Shown: positions 15,888-24,121, counted from the first letter of the stretch. The stretch: DNA of 33,428 bases from an uncultured Oscillospiraceae bacterium (GCA_900540535.1 UQGM01000029.1:1-33428), one strand, 5' to 3'. Made by a program: numbers and translations. The notes: a model not told the origin generated them from the letters alone.

Positions 15888-17300
15888 ATGTATTATTTAT
15901 TGGCAGCTGCGGTAATTGTTGCAGTGGTAATTTTAGTTATCCATTTTTATTGGTCAAAACCATATTTAAAAGAGGAACAGTCCTTTACAAAAGGTGACGG
16001 AAAGAGTATTCGTGTAGGAATTATAAGCGACTCTCAGCTTCCCGGTGATGGTAAGCCTTCAAAATGGACGGACAGAGTCGAAAAAGCTTTGGAGCTTGTA
16101 AAGAAAAATAAAGCGGATGTTTTGATATATGCCGGAGATTTCACTGATGTAGGTACAAAAAAAGCCTGGAAATCCTTTCAGGAAAAATATAAAAAAGTTT
16201 TCAGCGATCAGGATATTGTCCCTGTTTTTGTTATGGGAAATCATGATCACTGGCTTCCTCCTTTAAACAAAGGATTTGATATTCCTACTCCTGCAAAAAT
16301 GCAGAAAAGATTTATGAAATATACCGGAGAGCATCCATTCAGTCATAAGGTGGTTAACGGATATCATTTCATAGGCTGGAGTTCTGAGAACGGAAGTTAT
16401 GATAAATCCTATACAAATACCGATTGGGCAAGAAAGGAAATAGAAAGCGCAATTAAGCAGTCACCTGATAAGCCTGTATTTGTAATAACTCACCTTAATC
16501 CGGAAAATTCCGTTTACGGCAGTGATGAATGGGGAAACAGCGATATATACAGTGTTCTTAAAGACTATCCTCAGGTTATTTCATTTTCAGGACATTCACA
16601 TTATTCTCTTCTTGATGAAAGATCTATTTATCAGGGAGAGTTTACGGCAATTAATACACAGAGCATAGATTATATTGAACTTGAATCAGGCAAATTCAAC
16701 GGCAGTGTTCCCTGTGATGCATATGGTGAGAGTATAGCCGACGAAGTTCCTGCAATCATGATGATGTATGCTGATGAAGGCGGAGTTAAAATAGACAGAC
16801 TCAATGCTGTAACAGGAGAGAAGATAAAGGACAGCTGTATAATAAATGATCCCTGTGATAAAGCTTCTTTCACGTATACTGAAGAAAAACGCAAAGCGGA
16901 GAACAAAGCTCCGTGGTTTGAAGCTGATGCATACGGGGAAATATATGAAACGGTAAGCAGCAAAGGCAAGCCCATAACGAATGTTGTATTTACCGCAGCA
17001 AAGGATGACGATTTTGTTCATTCATACGCCATTGAATATTTTGACGCTGACAGCAACAAGCTGAGTTTTGAGAAAACAGACTATGACGGTCATGTGCTCA
17101 AAAAGGATGGCAAAACTCAGTTTGCTGACAGAACCATTTATTTCTCATCATTTATGGTTGGACTCGATAAAATGCCTGAAAAGGAAGAATTACGTCTTAC
17201 CGGACATATTCCGGAAAATGCAGCATATATAAAAATTTATGCTGTGGATTCATGGGGCGAAGAAAGCGAGCCTATTAAAGTAAAATTAAATAATATTTAA
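15888..17300 (+). CDS. Membrane-anchored metallophosphoesterase
   Basis: A 470-residue protein. Residues 3-21 form one hydrophobic helix followed by an extracellular-type polar stretch, so the enzyme is probably tethered outside the membrane. Calcineurin-like motifs appear in order: ISDSQ (D48, Q50), AGDFTD (D84), GNHDH (N118, H119), THLNP (H202) and SGHSH (H236, H238). The first motif is DxQ where DxH is usual; DxQ occurs in some branches of the superfamily. Beyond residue 250 about 220 residues form an extension I cannot assign, with alternating beta-like segments. AGAGG lies shortly before the ATG. The gene has no same-strand partner. Substrate is unknown. Confidence 0.88.
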   Translation: MYYLLAAAVIVAVVILVIHFYWSKPYLKEEQSFTKGDGKSIRVGIISDSQLPGDGKPSKWTDRVEKALELVKKNKADVLIYAGDFTDVGTKKAWKSFQEKYKKVFSDQDIVPVFVMGNHDHWLPPLNKGFDIPTPAKMQKRFMKYTGEHPFSHKVVNGYHFIGWSSENGSYDKSYTNTDWARKEIESAIKQSPDKPVFVITHLNPENSVYGSDEWGNSDIYSVLKDYPQVISFSGHSHYSLLDERSIYQGEFTAINTQSIDYIELESGKFNGSVPCDAYGESIADEVPAIMMMYADEGGVKIDRLNAVTGEKIKDSCIINDPCDKASFTYTEEKRKAENKAPWFEADAYGEIYETVSSKGKPITNVVFTAAKDDDFVHSYAIEYFDADSNKLSFEKTDYDGHVLKKDGKTQFADRTIYFSSFMVGLDKMPEKEELRLTGHIPENAAYIKIYAVDSWGEESEPIKVKLNNI

Positions 17301-17423
17301 GGCAAAAAGATTAAAAACATACATGTTTTAGATAAACATATATTTAACAAATGTAATTTTAGTTTATAATATGTTGTCAATTATTTATTACATATTTTAC
17401 CATTTAAATATTACAGTATTCGG

Positions 17424-17452
17424 TTGACAAATTTTCCTCTTGGTTCTATAAT
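17424..17452 (+). promoter_or_regulatory. Perfect sigma-A promoter of the surface-protein gene
   Basis: TTGACA (17424-17429), 17 bases, TATAAT (17447-17452), matching consensus at all twelve positions. It lies in the 329-base AT-rich gap before the surface-protein gene, which otherwise holds only the long leader. Transcription near 17459 gives a leader of about 170 bases. The leader ends with an imperfect hairpin (about 17582-17607) just before the AAGGAGG ribosome site. Confidence 0.85.
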
Positions 17453-17628
17453 ATGTGTACAATTTACATAAAAGATATTAATAAATATGCTTTTGTTGTC
17501 AAAACGGAGATGTTTATTTAATAAAAAGCAAATTTGTAGTTTTACAAATTGTCAATAATTTTATTGATATTATTTATGTAAAACAGAGGGCCAAAGTCCC
17601 TGTTTAGTATAAAAAGGAGGAAGTAAAC

Positions 17629-19368
17629 ATGAAGACCACAAGCAAAAAGTGGACAAAGATCGTTTCCATTATTGTGTCAGTAGCTATTCTCTGCACAGTT
17701 TTGGTTGCGGCTCTTGTCCCGTCTTTCGCAGCTGACGAAGTCAACTACGGAAAAGATTCCTACACTCTTGCTGATCAGAAACACTATGTCTCAATGGGTG
17801 TTGACGGAATCAACTACACATTTGTCCAGACAGAGGACAATCAGAAGTTTACCTTCAGAACAATCTACAATATGATGATAAACTTCGTAGGAAACAGTGC
17901 CAGATTTGACAATGTTTATTTTGCAAACACAGAAGGTATGAAAGACCTTCAGTTTAACTGGCTCAACGATTTTCCAACCAAGAAGGATGTTGTTCTCGGC
18001 AAAGGCCTTGCAGCTATCAATGATATGTACAAGTATGAAGCTGAAGCAACATTTACAAGCGACAAGTCTGTTTCAAGAGAGTCTCTCGTAATCAAACCTG
18101 TCTTGACAGTCGATTACCATTCACTCGGAACAGCAGCTATAGCAGATGATCCCAGATTTGATTATGATGAAAATAGTCATATCGCTGAGTTCCCCTTCAC
18201 AATAACAATCATCGATGCACGTAGCCTTGCTAATACTGTTGCAGAAGCTGAGAAGCTTGCTGCTGATAAGGATACCTACACAGCAGAATCTCGTGAAGCT
18301 CTTTCAAAGGCAATCGAGACATACAAGACTCCCGGTGCAACACAGACTGAGGTTAACTTTGCAGAGGCACTTATCCTCCGTGCAGTAGAAAACCTTGAGA
18401 CTCTTCCCGGTGTTACAGTTGAGCCTATCGACAGAGAGGCTATAAAGGCTGACCGTCAGGCAGCTATCAATGCTACCGGCACAGATTACTATGCTTTCAA
18501 GGATACAGGCAACTATATTTCTATGGGAGTAAATGATGTAAACTATACTTTCATTCAGAAGAATGATACAGAGCGTTTCCAGTTTACAACAGACTTTGAT
18601 TATCTTGTAAACTTCGTTGGCAACAGCCATAGATTTAAGAGTATTAAGTTTGTTGATACACAGGGATCACTTGGTAACTATGAGCTTGTATGGCTTAACA
18701 ATTCAAATCCTGTAGACGGAAAAGTTCTTCATGGTGTAGGTGGAGCAGCTATTAATAACCTTCATAAATACACAGCACAGGTAACTTTCACAAGTGATAA
18801 AGCTGCTTCAAGAGACGCTGAGGTTATTAAGACAGATCTGAACGTTGATTATCAGTACAACGGTGCTGCTGTTTCAGAGCATGGTCCTTGGACAGAAGCA
18901 ACTGAGAAGTACACTTACACAATCACAATCCTTGACCAGCGTCCTCTTGACGAGACAGTTAAGGAAGCTGAGCAGAAGCTTGCACGTACAGATCTTTACA
19001 CAGAGGAATCTCTTGCACTCCTTCAGGAGTCTGTTGACCTCTATCGTGACGGCGGAATCACTCAGACAGAAATCAACTATGCAGAGCTTCTCATAAGAGA
19101 TGCTATCCTTAAGCTTGTTCCTATCGAGCCTGATACAACAGAGCCCGATACAACTGAGCCTGTTGATCCCGATACAACAGCTCCTGTTGATCCTGATACA
19201 ACAGCTCCTGTTGATCCTGATACAACAGCTCCCACAGACGATACAACACCTGATGATGAAACAACAGTTCCTGCAGGTGACACTCTTCCCGTTGCACTTC
19301 TCGCTGCACTTGCAGCAGTAGCAGGCGGAGCAGTTATCGTTACAAAGAAAGCTCGCAAGGATAAATAA
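17629..19368 (+). CDS. Cell-surface protein with two copies of an unknown domain and FIVAR-like helices
   Basis: A 579-residue secreted protein, probably abundant given its promoter. Residues 1-34 are a signal peptide ending PSFA. Two repeats follow with a constant offset of 243: about 40-257 and 287-500. Each has a beta-rich part (Y-SMGV...NYTF-Q...NFVGNS-RF...AIN--KY...TFTSDK--SR...VDY) and then a helical FIVAR-like part (YT-ES---L...TQTE-N-AE-LI--A). I do not recognise the beta part. Residues 500-547 are a Pro/Thr/Asp wall-spanning stretch with DPDTTAPV units. VPAGD, a hydrophobic helix and KKARKDK end the protein, resembling a sortase signal but without LPXTG. AAAGGAGG precedes the ATG. 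Adhesion or S-layer-like coating is a guess. Confidence 0.85.
   Translation: MKTTSKKWTKIVSIIVSVAILCTVLVAALVPSFAADEVNYGKDSYTLADQKHYVSMGVDGINYTFVQTEDNQKFTFRTIYNMMINFVGNSARFDNVYFANTEGMKDLQFNWLNDFPTKKDVVLGKGLAAINDMYKYEAEATFTSDKSVSRESLVIKPVLTVDYHSLGTAAIADDPRFDYDENSHIAEFPFTITIIDARSLANTVAEAEKLAADKDTYTAESREALSKAIETYKTPGATQTEVNFAEALILRAVENLETLPGVTVEPIDREAIKADRQAAINATGTDYYAFKDTGNYISMGVNDVNYTFIQKNDTERFQFTTDFDYLVNFVGNSHRFKSIKFVDTQGSLGNYELVWLNNSNPVDGKVLHGVGGAAINNLHKYTAQVTFTSDKAASRDAEVIKTDLNVDYQYNGAAVSEHGPWTEATEKYTYTITILDQRPLDETVKEAEQKLARTDLYTEESLALLQESVDLYRDGGITQTEINYAELLIRDAILKLVPIEPDTTEPDTTEPVDPDTTAPVDPDTTAPVDPDTTAPTDDTTPDDETTVPAGDTLPVALLAALAAVAGGAVIVTKKARKDK
19165..19236 (+). repeat. 24-bp tandem repeat coding for DPDTTAPV units
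   Basis: Two copies of 24 bases differing at one position and a third, partly degenerate copy, in frame inside the surface-protein gene. Less regular EPDTTE units precede them. Copy-number change here would alter the length of the wall-spanning stalk. Confidence 0.9.
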
Positions 19369-19390
19369 AACTAAATAGTTTTAGCGGTAT

Positions 19391-19423
19391 ACGGTCAGAC
19401 TGTTAAACGGTCTGACCGTTTTT
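19391..19423 (+). terminator. Terminator of the surface-protein gene
   Basis: A 10-bp perfect stem (19391-19400 with 19410-19419), 9-base loop and a T run. Confidence 0.92.
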
Positions 19424-19487
19424 GTATGTAAAAAGCGCTGTGTAATTTTCAATAAAATTTACATCTAAGATTTTTCCGTTTATACTG

Positions 19488-19516
19488 TTGACAAGAAAGA
19501 AAAAGATTTTTATAAT
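19488..19516 (+). promoter_or_regulatory. Perfect sigma-A promoter of the leuA T-box operon
   Basis: TTGACA (19488-19493), 17 bases, TATAAT (19511-19516), again twelve of twelve consensus bases. Transcription near 19523 places the T-box leader fully inside the transcript. A constitutive strong promoter fits control by downstream attenuation. Confidence 0.88.
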
Positions 19517-19575
19517 AATACTTACAATTTAAAAATTCGCATATGGTTTACCCATAAAGACTGTGAAGGAAAAAA

Positions 19576-19811
19576 GACAGGTTGCGCGAGCATCAGAGAG
19601 CCGTCGGTTGGTGTGAGACGGCGCCGCAATATTTGTGTATAGCTCATTCCGGAGTTGCCTGCTTGAAATCATAGGGCAGGACGTATGACTGCGTTACAGG
19701 TCAGGACCTTGTTGGAGGTCCATGAGAGCCGCATAAAGCGGCTGAAGTAGGGTGGTACCGCGTGGAGTATATTATCCTCGCCCCTATACCGTTGTAGGGG
19801 GCGGGTTTTTT
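19576..19811 (+). promoter_or_regulatory. Leu-type T-box riboswitch
   Basis: A tRNA-sensing leader that should let transcription continue into leuA when tRNA-Leu is uncharged. The canonical T-box AGGGTGGTACCGCG is at 19749-19762; its UGGU bulge pairs with an ACCA tRNA end, as in tRNA-Leu. Stem I shows the AGAGAG and GGTGTGAG distal-loop motifs (19595-19617), and CTC at 19643-19645, just before ATTCCGGAG, is the likely specifier codon (Leu). Further hairpins lie at 19704-19721 (GGACC/GGTCC) and 19728-19742 (GCCGC/GCGGC). A terminator hairpin (19776-19805, one bulged G) with six Ts ends it. Specifier choice is inferred from position and from the leuA gene downstream. Confidence 0.93.
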
Positions 19812-19872
19812 GTTTAGCATCGCCCCGTGAAAGGTGAACTAACTTTTTGCGTAGGAAAAGGAGAAATCAGCA

Positions 19873-21570
19873 ATGAAAAAAGGTTTTGAAAAGTACATTC
19901 CCTTTACACCTGTTAAAATTGAAAACAGGCAGTGGCCCTCAAAGGTTATAGACCATGCACCTATTTGGTGCAGCGTTGACCTTCGTGACGGAAATCAGGC
20001 ACTTATTGATCCCATGAATCTTCAGGAAAAACTTGAAATGTTCAAACTCCTGGTGGATATCGGATTTAAAGAGATTGAAGTAGGTTTCCCCTCTGCATCA
20101 GAGACAGAGTATGAAATTCTCAGAACACTTATTGACGGCGGACATATTCCGGACGATGTTACAATTCAGGTTCTTGTTCAGGCCAGAGAACACCTTATCC
20201 GCAAGACCTTTGACGCTATTGCAGGAGCTAAAAACGTAATAGTCCACTTCTATAATTCAACCTCAACTCTTCAGAGAAAGGTTGTATTTAAAAAGGATAT
20301 GGACGGTATTATCGATATTGCCGTTAAAGGCGCAAAGCTTATCAAAGAGCTTACAGACGAAATGAAAGCAAATGGCAGCGAAACCAATATCCGTTTTGAA
20401 TATTCACCTGAAAGCTTTTCAGGAACTGAAATGGATAACGCTGTTCGCATCTGTGAAGCTGTTATGGAAGCTCTGGAAACAGATGCCGACAATAAGCTTA
20501 TCCTGAACCTTCCTTCAACAGTTGAGGGCAGCACACCTAACGGATATGCCGATCAGATTGAGTATTTCTGCACTCATCTTAAGAACAGAGAGAACGCTAT
20601 AATCAGCCTTCATCCTCATAACGACAGAGGAACAGGCGTTGCTGCAGCAGAGCTTGGACTTCTTGCAGGAGCCGACAGAATCGAGGGAACTCTTTTCGGA
20701 AATGGTGAAAGAACAGGTAACGTTGATATAGTAACTCTTGCTCTTAATATGTACACACAGGCAGTTGACCCGAAACTTGATTTCAGCAACATCAATAAGG
20801 TAAGAGAAGTTTACGAGCGTACAACAAAGATGCAGGTAGGCTACCGTCAGCCCTATGCCGGTAAGCTTGTATTTACTGCTTTCTCCGGCTCTCACCAGGA
20901 TGCTATCAATAAGGGCGAAGAGTACATGAAGACCAGCGGCACAGAGTACTGGGAGGTTCCCTATCTTCCAATTGACCCCGCAGATGTAGGTAGAGAGTAT
21001 GAGCCCATTATCCGTATAAACAGCCAGTCCGGTAAGGGCGGCGCAGCGTTTATTATGAGCAATGTCTTTGGCTATCAGCTTCCCAAGGCAATGCATCCTG
21101 AGTTCGGTGCAGCTGTTAAAGCTGTATGCGATGCAGCAGGTACTGAAATCAGTCCCCAGAAAGTATTTGAGATTTTCAGCACACAGTATCTTGAAATAAA
21201 CGGACCTTATCAGATTGTTTCCCATAAGCTTACAGAAGAAAATGCCGTTAATAACACTTCACCAAAGGTTCGCTTTGAGGGAGCACTCAAGCATAATGGC
21301 GACGAGCCTGTAAATATTCAGGGCAGCGGTAACGGACCTATTGACGCATTCTTCAATGCACTTTCCCATGTGGGAATTCACGGTTATCGCTTTGTTGACT
21401 ATTCTGAGCACGCAGTATCAGTCGGTTCCGACGCAAAGGCTGTTTCCTACATTCAGCTTAAAGCTCCCGACGGAAGCGATGTTTTCGGCGTAGGTATGTC
21501 ACATAATATCAACTACGCTTCAATCAGAGGCGTTCTCTGCGCAATTAACCGCTACGTTTCAAGACACTGA
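19873..21570 (+). CDS. leuA: 2-isopropylmalate synthase
   Basis: A 565-residue LeuA that condenses 2-oxoisovalerate with acetyl-CoA, the first committed step of leucine synthesis. The catalytic barrel starts with SVDLRDGNQAL (residues 34-44), where R38 and D39 are active-site residues, and the metal-binding HPHNDRGTGV follows. The C-terminal 130 residues form the leucine-feedback domain. The length and the long N-terminal arm before DLRDGNQ mark the long LeuA type known from actinobacteria and some Firmicutes. AAAAGGAG precedes the ATG. The gene lies behind a Leu T-box and 25 bases before leuB. Transcription attenuation and allosteric feedback therefore both apply. Confidence 0.97.
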   Translation: MKKGFEKYIPFTPVKIENRQWPSKVIDHAPIWCSVDLRDGNQALIDPMNLQEKLEMFKLLVDIGFKEIEVGFPSASETEYEILRTLIDGGHIPDDVTIQVLVQAREHLIRKTFDAIAGAKNVIVHFYNSTSTLQRKVVFKKDMDGIIDIAVKGAKLIKELTDEMKANGSETNIRFEYSPESFSGTEMDNAVRICEAVMEALETDADNKLILNLPSTVEGSTPNGYADQIEYFCTHLKNRENAIISLHPHNDRGTGVAAAELGLLAGADRIEGTLFGNGERTGNVDIVTLALNMYTQAVDPKLDFSNINKVREVYERTTKMQVGYRQPYAGKLVFTAFSGSHQDAINKGEEYMKTSGTEYWEVPYLPIDPADVGREYEPIIRINSQSGKGGAAFIMSNVFGYQLPKAMHPEFGAAVKAVCDAAGTEISPQKVFEIFSTQYLEINGPYQIVSHKLTEENAVNNTSPKVRFEGALKHNGDEPVNIQGSGNGPIDAFFNALSHVGIHGYRFVDYSEHAVSVGSDAKAVSYIQLKAPDGSDVFGVGMSHNINYASIRGVLCAINRYVSRH

Positions 21571-21595
21571 TTATTACTGAAAGGATTTGAGTTAA

Positions 21596-22672
21596 ATGAG
21601 AGAATATAATGTTGTTGTCCTTAAGGGCGACGGAATCGGACCCGAAATTGTAGACGAGGCTATAAAGGTACTTGATGCCGCAGGTGAAAAATACGGCTTT
21701 AAAATGAATTATGACTATCAGCTTATGGGAGGATGCGCTATTGACGCAACAGGCGAGCCACTCCCCACAGCAACAGTTGAAGCCTGTAAAAAGGCAGATT
21801 CAGTACTTTTAGGCGCAGTAGGCGGCTGGAAATGGGATAAACTTCCCGGAAACAAAAGACCTGAAGCCGGACTTCTTGGAATAAGAGGAGCTCTGGGACT
21901 TTATGCAAACCTTCGTCCTGCACAGATTTTCGAGCCCCTTAAATCAGCTTCTCCCATTAAGGACAGCATCATCGGCGATAACCTTGATATCCTTGTTGTA
22001 CGTGAGCTTACAGGCGGTATCTACTTCGGCGAGAGAGGAAGAAAAGAGGTAAATGGTTCTCCTGCCGCATATGATACAGAGATGTATACAGTTCCCGAAA
22101 TTGAGCGTATTGCAAGAGTTGCTTTCCAGATGGCTCAGAAGAGAAATAAAAAGCTTACAAGTGTCGATAAGGCAAATGTTCTCGAATCCTCAAGACTCTG
22201 GAGAGAGACAGTTATCAGAATTTCCGAAGAGTATCCCGATGTTGAGCTCAGCCATATGTATGTTGACAACTGCGCAATGCAGCTTGTGAGAAATCCTGGT
22301 CAGTTCGATGTTATCGTAACTTCAAATATTTTCGGTGATATCCTTTCAGACGAAGCTTCAATGATAAGCGGTTCTATCGGTATGCTTGCCTCTGCAAGCC
22401 TTGCTGACGGAAAAATGGGACTCTATGAGCCTATCCATGGTTCAGCTCCCGACATTGCAGGTCAGGGCATAGCAAACCCCCTTGCTACAATTCTTTCCGC
22501 CGCAATGATGCTCCGCTATTCCTTTGATGAGAGCGAAGCTGCCGACGCAATCGAAAAGGCAGTAAATGAGGCTCTCGGCAAAGCCAGAACTCCCGATATT
22601 TATGAAGAGGGCTTTGAGAAAGTTTCAACTTCACAGATGGGCGATATTGTCAAGGCTATTGTACTTGGCTGA
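21596..22672 (+). CDS. leuB: 3-isopropylmalate dehydrogenase
   Basis: A 358-residue NAD-dependent decarboxylating dehydrogenase that turns 3-isopropylmalate into 2-oxoisocaproate in leucine synthesis. The start GDGIGPEI, the substrate-binding LGIRGALGLYANLRP (with the Arg residues that hold the malate moiety), ELTGGIYFGERG, and the metal-ligand region SNIFGDILSDEASM are all present, as is GSAPDIAGQGIANP near the adenosine pocket. Full length. It is the second gene of the T-box operon. The isomerase genes leuC and leuD, often between or next to these, are not in this window. Confidence 0.97.
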   Translation: MREYNVVVLKGDGIGPEIVDEAIKVLDAAGEKYGFKMNYDYQLMGGCAIDATGEPLPTATVEACKKADSVLLGAVGGWKWDKLPGNKRPEAGLLGIRGALGLYANLRPAQIFEPLKSASPIKDSIIGDNLDILVVRELTGGIYFGERGRKEVNGSPAAYDTEMYTVPEIERIARVAFQMAQKRNKKLTSVDKANVLESSRLWRETVIRISEEYPDVELSHMYVDNCAMQLVRNPGQFDVIVTSNIFGDILSDEASMISGSIGMLASASLADGKMGLYEPIHGSAPDIAGQGIANPLATILSAAMMLRYSFDESEAADAIEKAVNEALGKARTPDIYEEGFEKVSTSQMGDIVKAIVLG

Positions 22673-22686
22673 TAAAAGTGTATAAT
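22659..22686 (+). promoter_or_regulatory. Weak candidate promoter before the nitrilase-Nudix gene
   Basis: TTGTAC, 16 bases, TATAAT (22681-22686), spanning the leuB stop. Transcription would start close to the first base of the hairpin at 22693, so the hairpin could be a 5'-leader structure rather than, or as well as, the leuB terminator. Confidence 0.35.
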
Positions 22687-22692
22687 AAAATT

Positions 22693-22720
22693 AAAGCGGA
22701 GCCCCGAGCTCCGCTTTTTT
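22693..22720 (+). terminator. Terminator after leuB
   Basis: A perfect 10-bp GC-rich stem (22693-22702 with 22708-22717), 5-base loop and TTTTTT. It ends only 18 bases before the next start codon. Confidence 0.85.
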
Positions 22721-22738
22721 CTTAAAGGAAGTGAAAAT

Positions 22739-24085
22739 ATGGATAAACTTCGTATTGCCGTAGTGCAGAAAAATACAAAACCCAATAATTCTCAGCACAG
22801 CCTCAAAGCAGGACTCGAATACTTTGAACAGGGCGCAAAAATGGGCGCAGATATTGTGCTGTTCCCCGAAATGTGGTCAAACGGATATGCGCCTCCTTTT
22901 AAAGAGGCTTTTGACGAGCCACTTAAAGAAGAATGTGAAAAAGAACGGCAGAACTGGCTTTCCGAAACCTGGGAGCCTGAGGGTGAAGAGATAAAAGCCT
23001 TCTGTTGTAAAGCAAAGGAGCTTAACACAGGAGTTGTAATTACCTGTCTTTGTAAAGGAACAAGCGGAAAGACCAATACCGCCTTTTTTGTAGATAAACA
23101 GGGAAAAATTATTCTCCGATATGATAAGGTTCACACCTGTGATTTTTCCCTTGAGGGACTTTTGGAAAGCGGAAAGGAATTTAAAACCGTAGATTTCTGC
23201 GGAATTAAAATGGGAATAATGATTTGCTATGACCGTGAGTTCCCCGAAAGCGCACGTGTAATGATGTTGCAGGGAGCTGAGATAATTCTTGTGCCCAATG
23301 CCTGCGACATGAACCCTGCAAGGCTCTCACAGCTCCGTACACGCTCTTTTGAGAATATGACGGGAATTATCATGGCTAATTATCCCGGCTCTAAATGGGG
23401 CTGCTCCTGCGCTTATACGCCTATGACCTTTGATGAAAAAGGCAATTATACCGATAATGAAATAATGATGCTGGGTGAAGAGGAAACAATCGCCGTAGCT
23501 GAATTTGATATGACAGAAATAAGAAAGTGGAGGGAAAGAGAAACCTGGGGCAACGCTTACCGAAAGGTATATGCATACAGTGAAATTGTTATAAACCAAG
23601 TGAATCCGCCTTTTGTCAGGGAGAAAATCGGAAGAGCGGAAAAGGTAAAGGTATCTTTCGGGAAAGTTCCGGCCACTGAAAAGGGATATAAATACTCTGT
23701 GATAATTTCAAAATCCGATGAAAAATATGTTTTCTGCCGTCATAAAGACCGCAGTACATGGGAGTTCCCCGGCGGACATATAGAAAAGGGAGAACACCCG
23801 GACGAAGCTGCAAGGAGAGAGCTTTGGGAGGAAACAGGAGCAAAGGATTTTGATCTTTATCAGATAAGCCCTTATTCCGTCACAATGGACGGAGAAGAAA
23901 ATTTCGGTATGCTCTATTTTGCGGATATTTTCACTTTCGGAGAACTGCCGGCACTGGAAATAAAAGAGGTAAAGCTTTTTGATAATCTGCCGGAAAACTG
24001 GACATATCCTCTTATTCAGCCAAAGCTATTAAAAGAGGCTCAGCGGGTTATGGAGATAATAAAAAGAGATAACAGCGAAGAGTAA
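22739..24085 (+). CDS. Fusion of a nitrilase-superfamily amidase and a Nudix hydrolase
   Basis: A 448-residue two-domain protein. Residues 1-285 are a carbon-nitrogen hydrolase with the full catalytic triad: E44 in LFPEMWSNGY, K130 in YDKVHTCDF and C163 in MICYDREFPE. Such enzymes cleave amides, carbamoyl groups or nitriles. Residues 315-440 are a Nudix domain whose box (346-368) fits GX5EX7REUXEEXGU exactly, so Mg-dependent pyrophosphatase activity on a nucleotide or similar substrate is expected. A charged linker of about 30 residues joins them in one unbroken frame. The Nudix part resembles YtkD-type enzymes by memory. It is cytoplasmic. The next two genes follow at 36 and 26 bases. Joint function is not known; housecleaning of damaged metabolites is a guess. 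Confidence 0.93.
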   Translation: MDKLRIAVVQKNTKPNNSQHSLKAGLEYFEQGAKMGADIVLFPEMWSNGYAPPFKEAFDEPLKEECEKERQNWLSETWEPEGEEIKAFCCKAKELNTGVVITCLCKGTSGKTNTAFFVDKQGKIILRYDKVHTCDFSLEGLLESGKEFKTVDFCGIKMGIMICYDREFPESARVMMLQGAEIILVPNACDMNPARLSQLRTRSFENMTGIIMANYPGSKWGCSCAYTPMTFDEKGNYTDNEIMMLGEEETIAVAEFDMTEIRKWRERETWGNAYRKVYAYSEIVINQVNPPFVREKIGRAEKVKVSFGKVPATEKGYKYSVIISKSDEKYVFCRHKDRSTWEFPGGHIEKGEHPDEAARRELWEETGAKDFDLYQISPYSVTMDGEENFGMLYFADIFTFGELPALEIKEVKLFDNLPENWTYPLIQPKLLKEAQRVMEIIKRDNSEE

Positions 24086-24121
24086 ATATAAAAACTGAAT
24101 CATAAATGAGGAGGCGTATTT

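Noticed and set aside
19165..19236. Tandem 24-bp repeat as a possible CRISPR or minisatellite locus
   Set aside because: The units are contiguous without spacers, in frame and encode DPDTTAPV, so they are part of the surface-protein stalk.
20515..21225. Minus-strand open frame of 236 codons within leuA
   Set aside because: Antisense to conserved leuA sequence, with no family motifs and no ribosome site.
22673..24085. leuC/leuD expected after leuB
   Set aside because: The downstream gene is a nitrilase-Nudix fusion with no aconitase-like motifs; the isomerase genes are not in the window.
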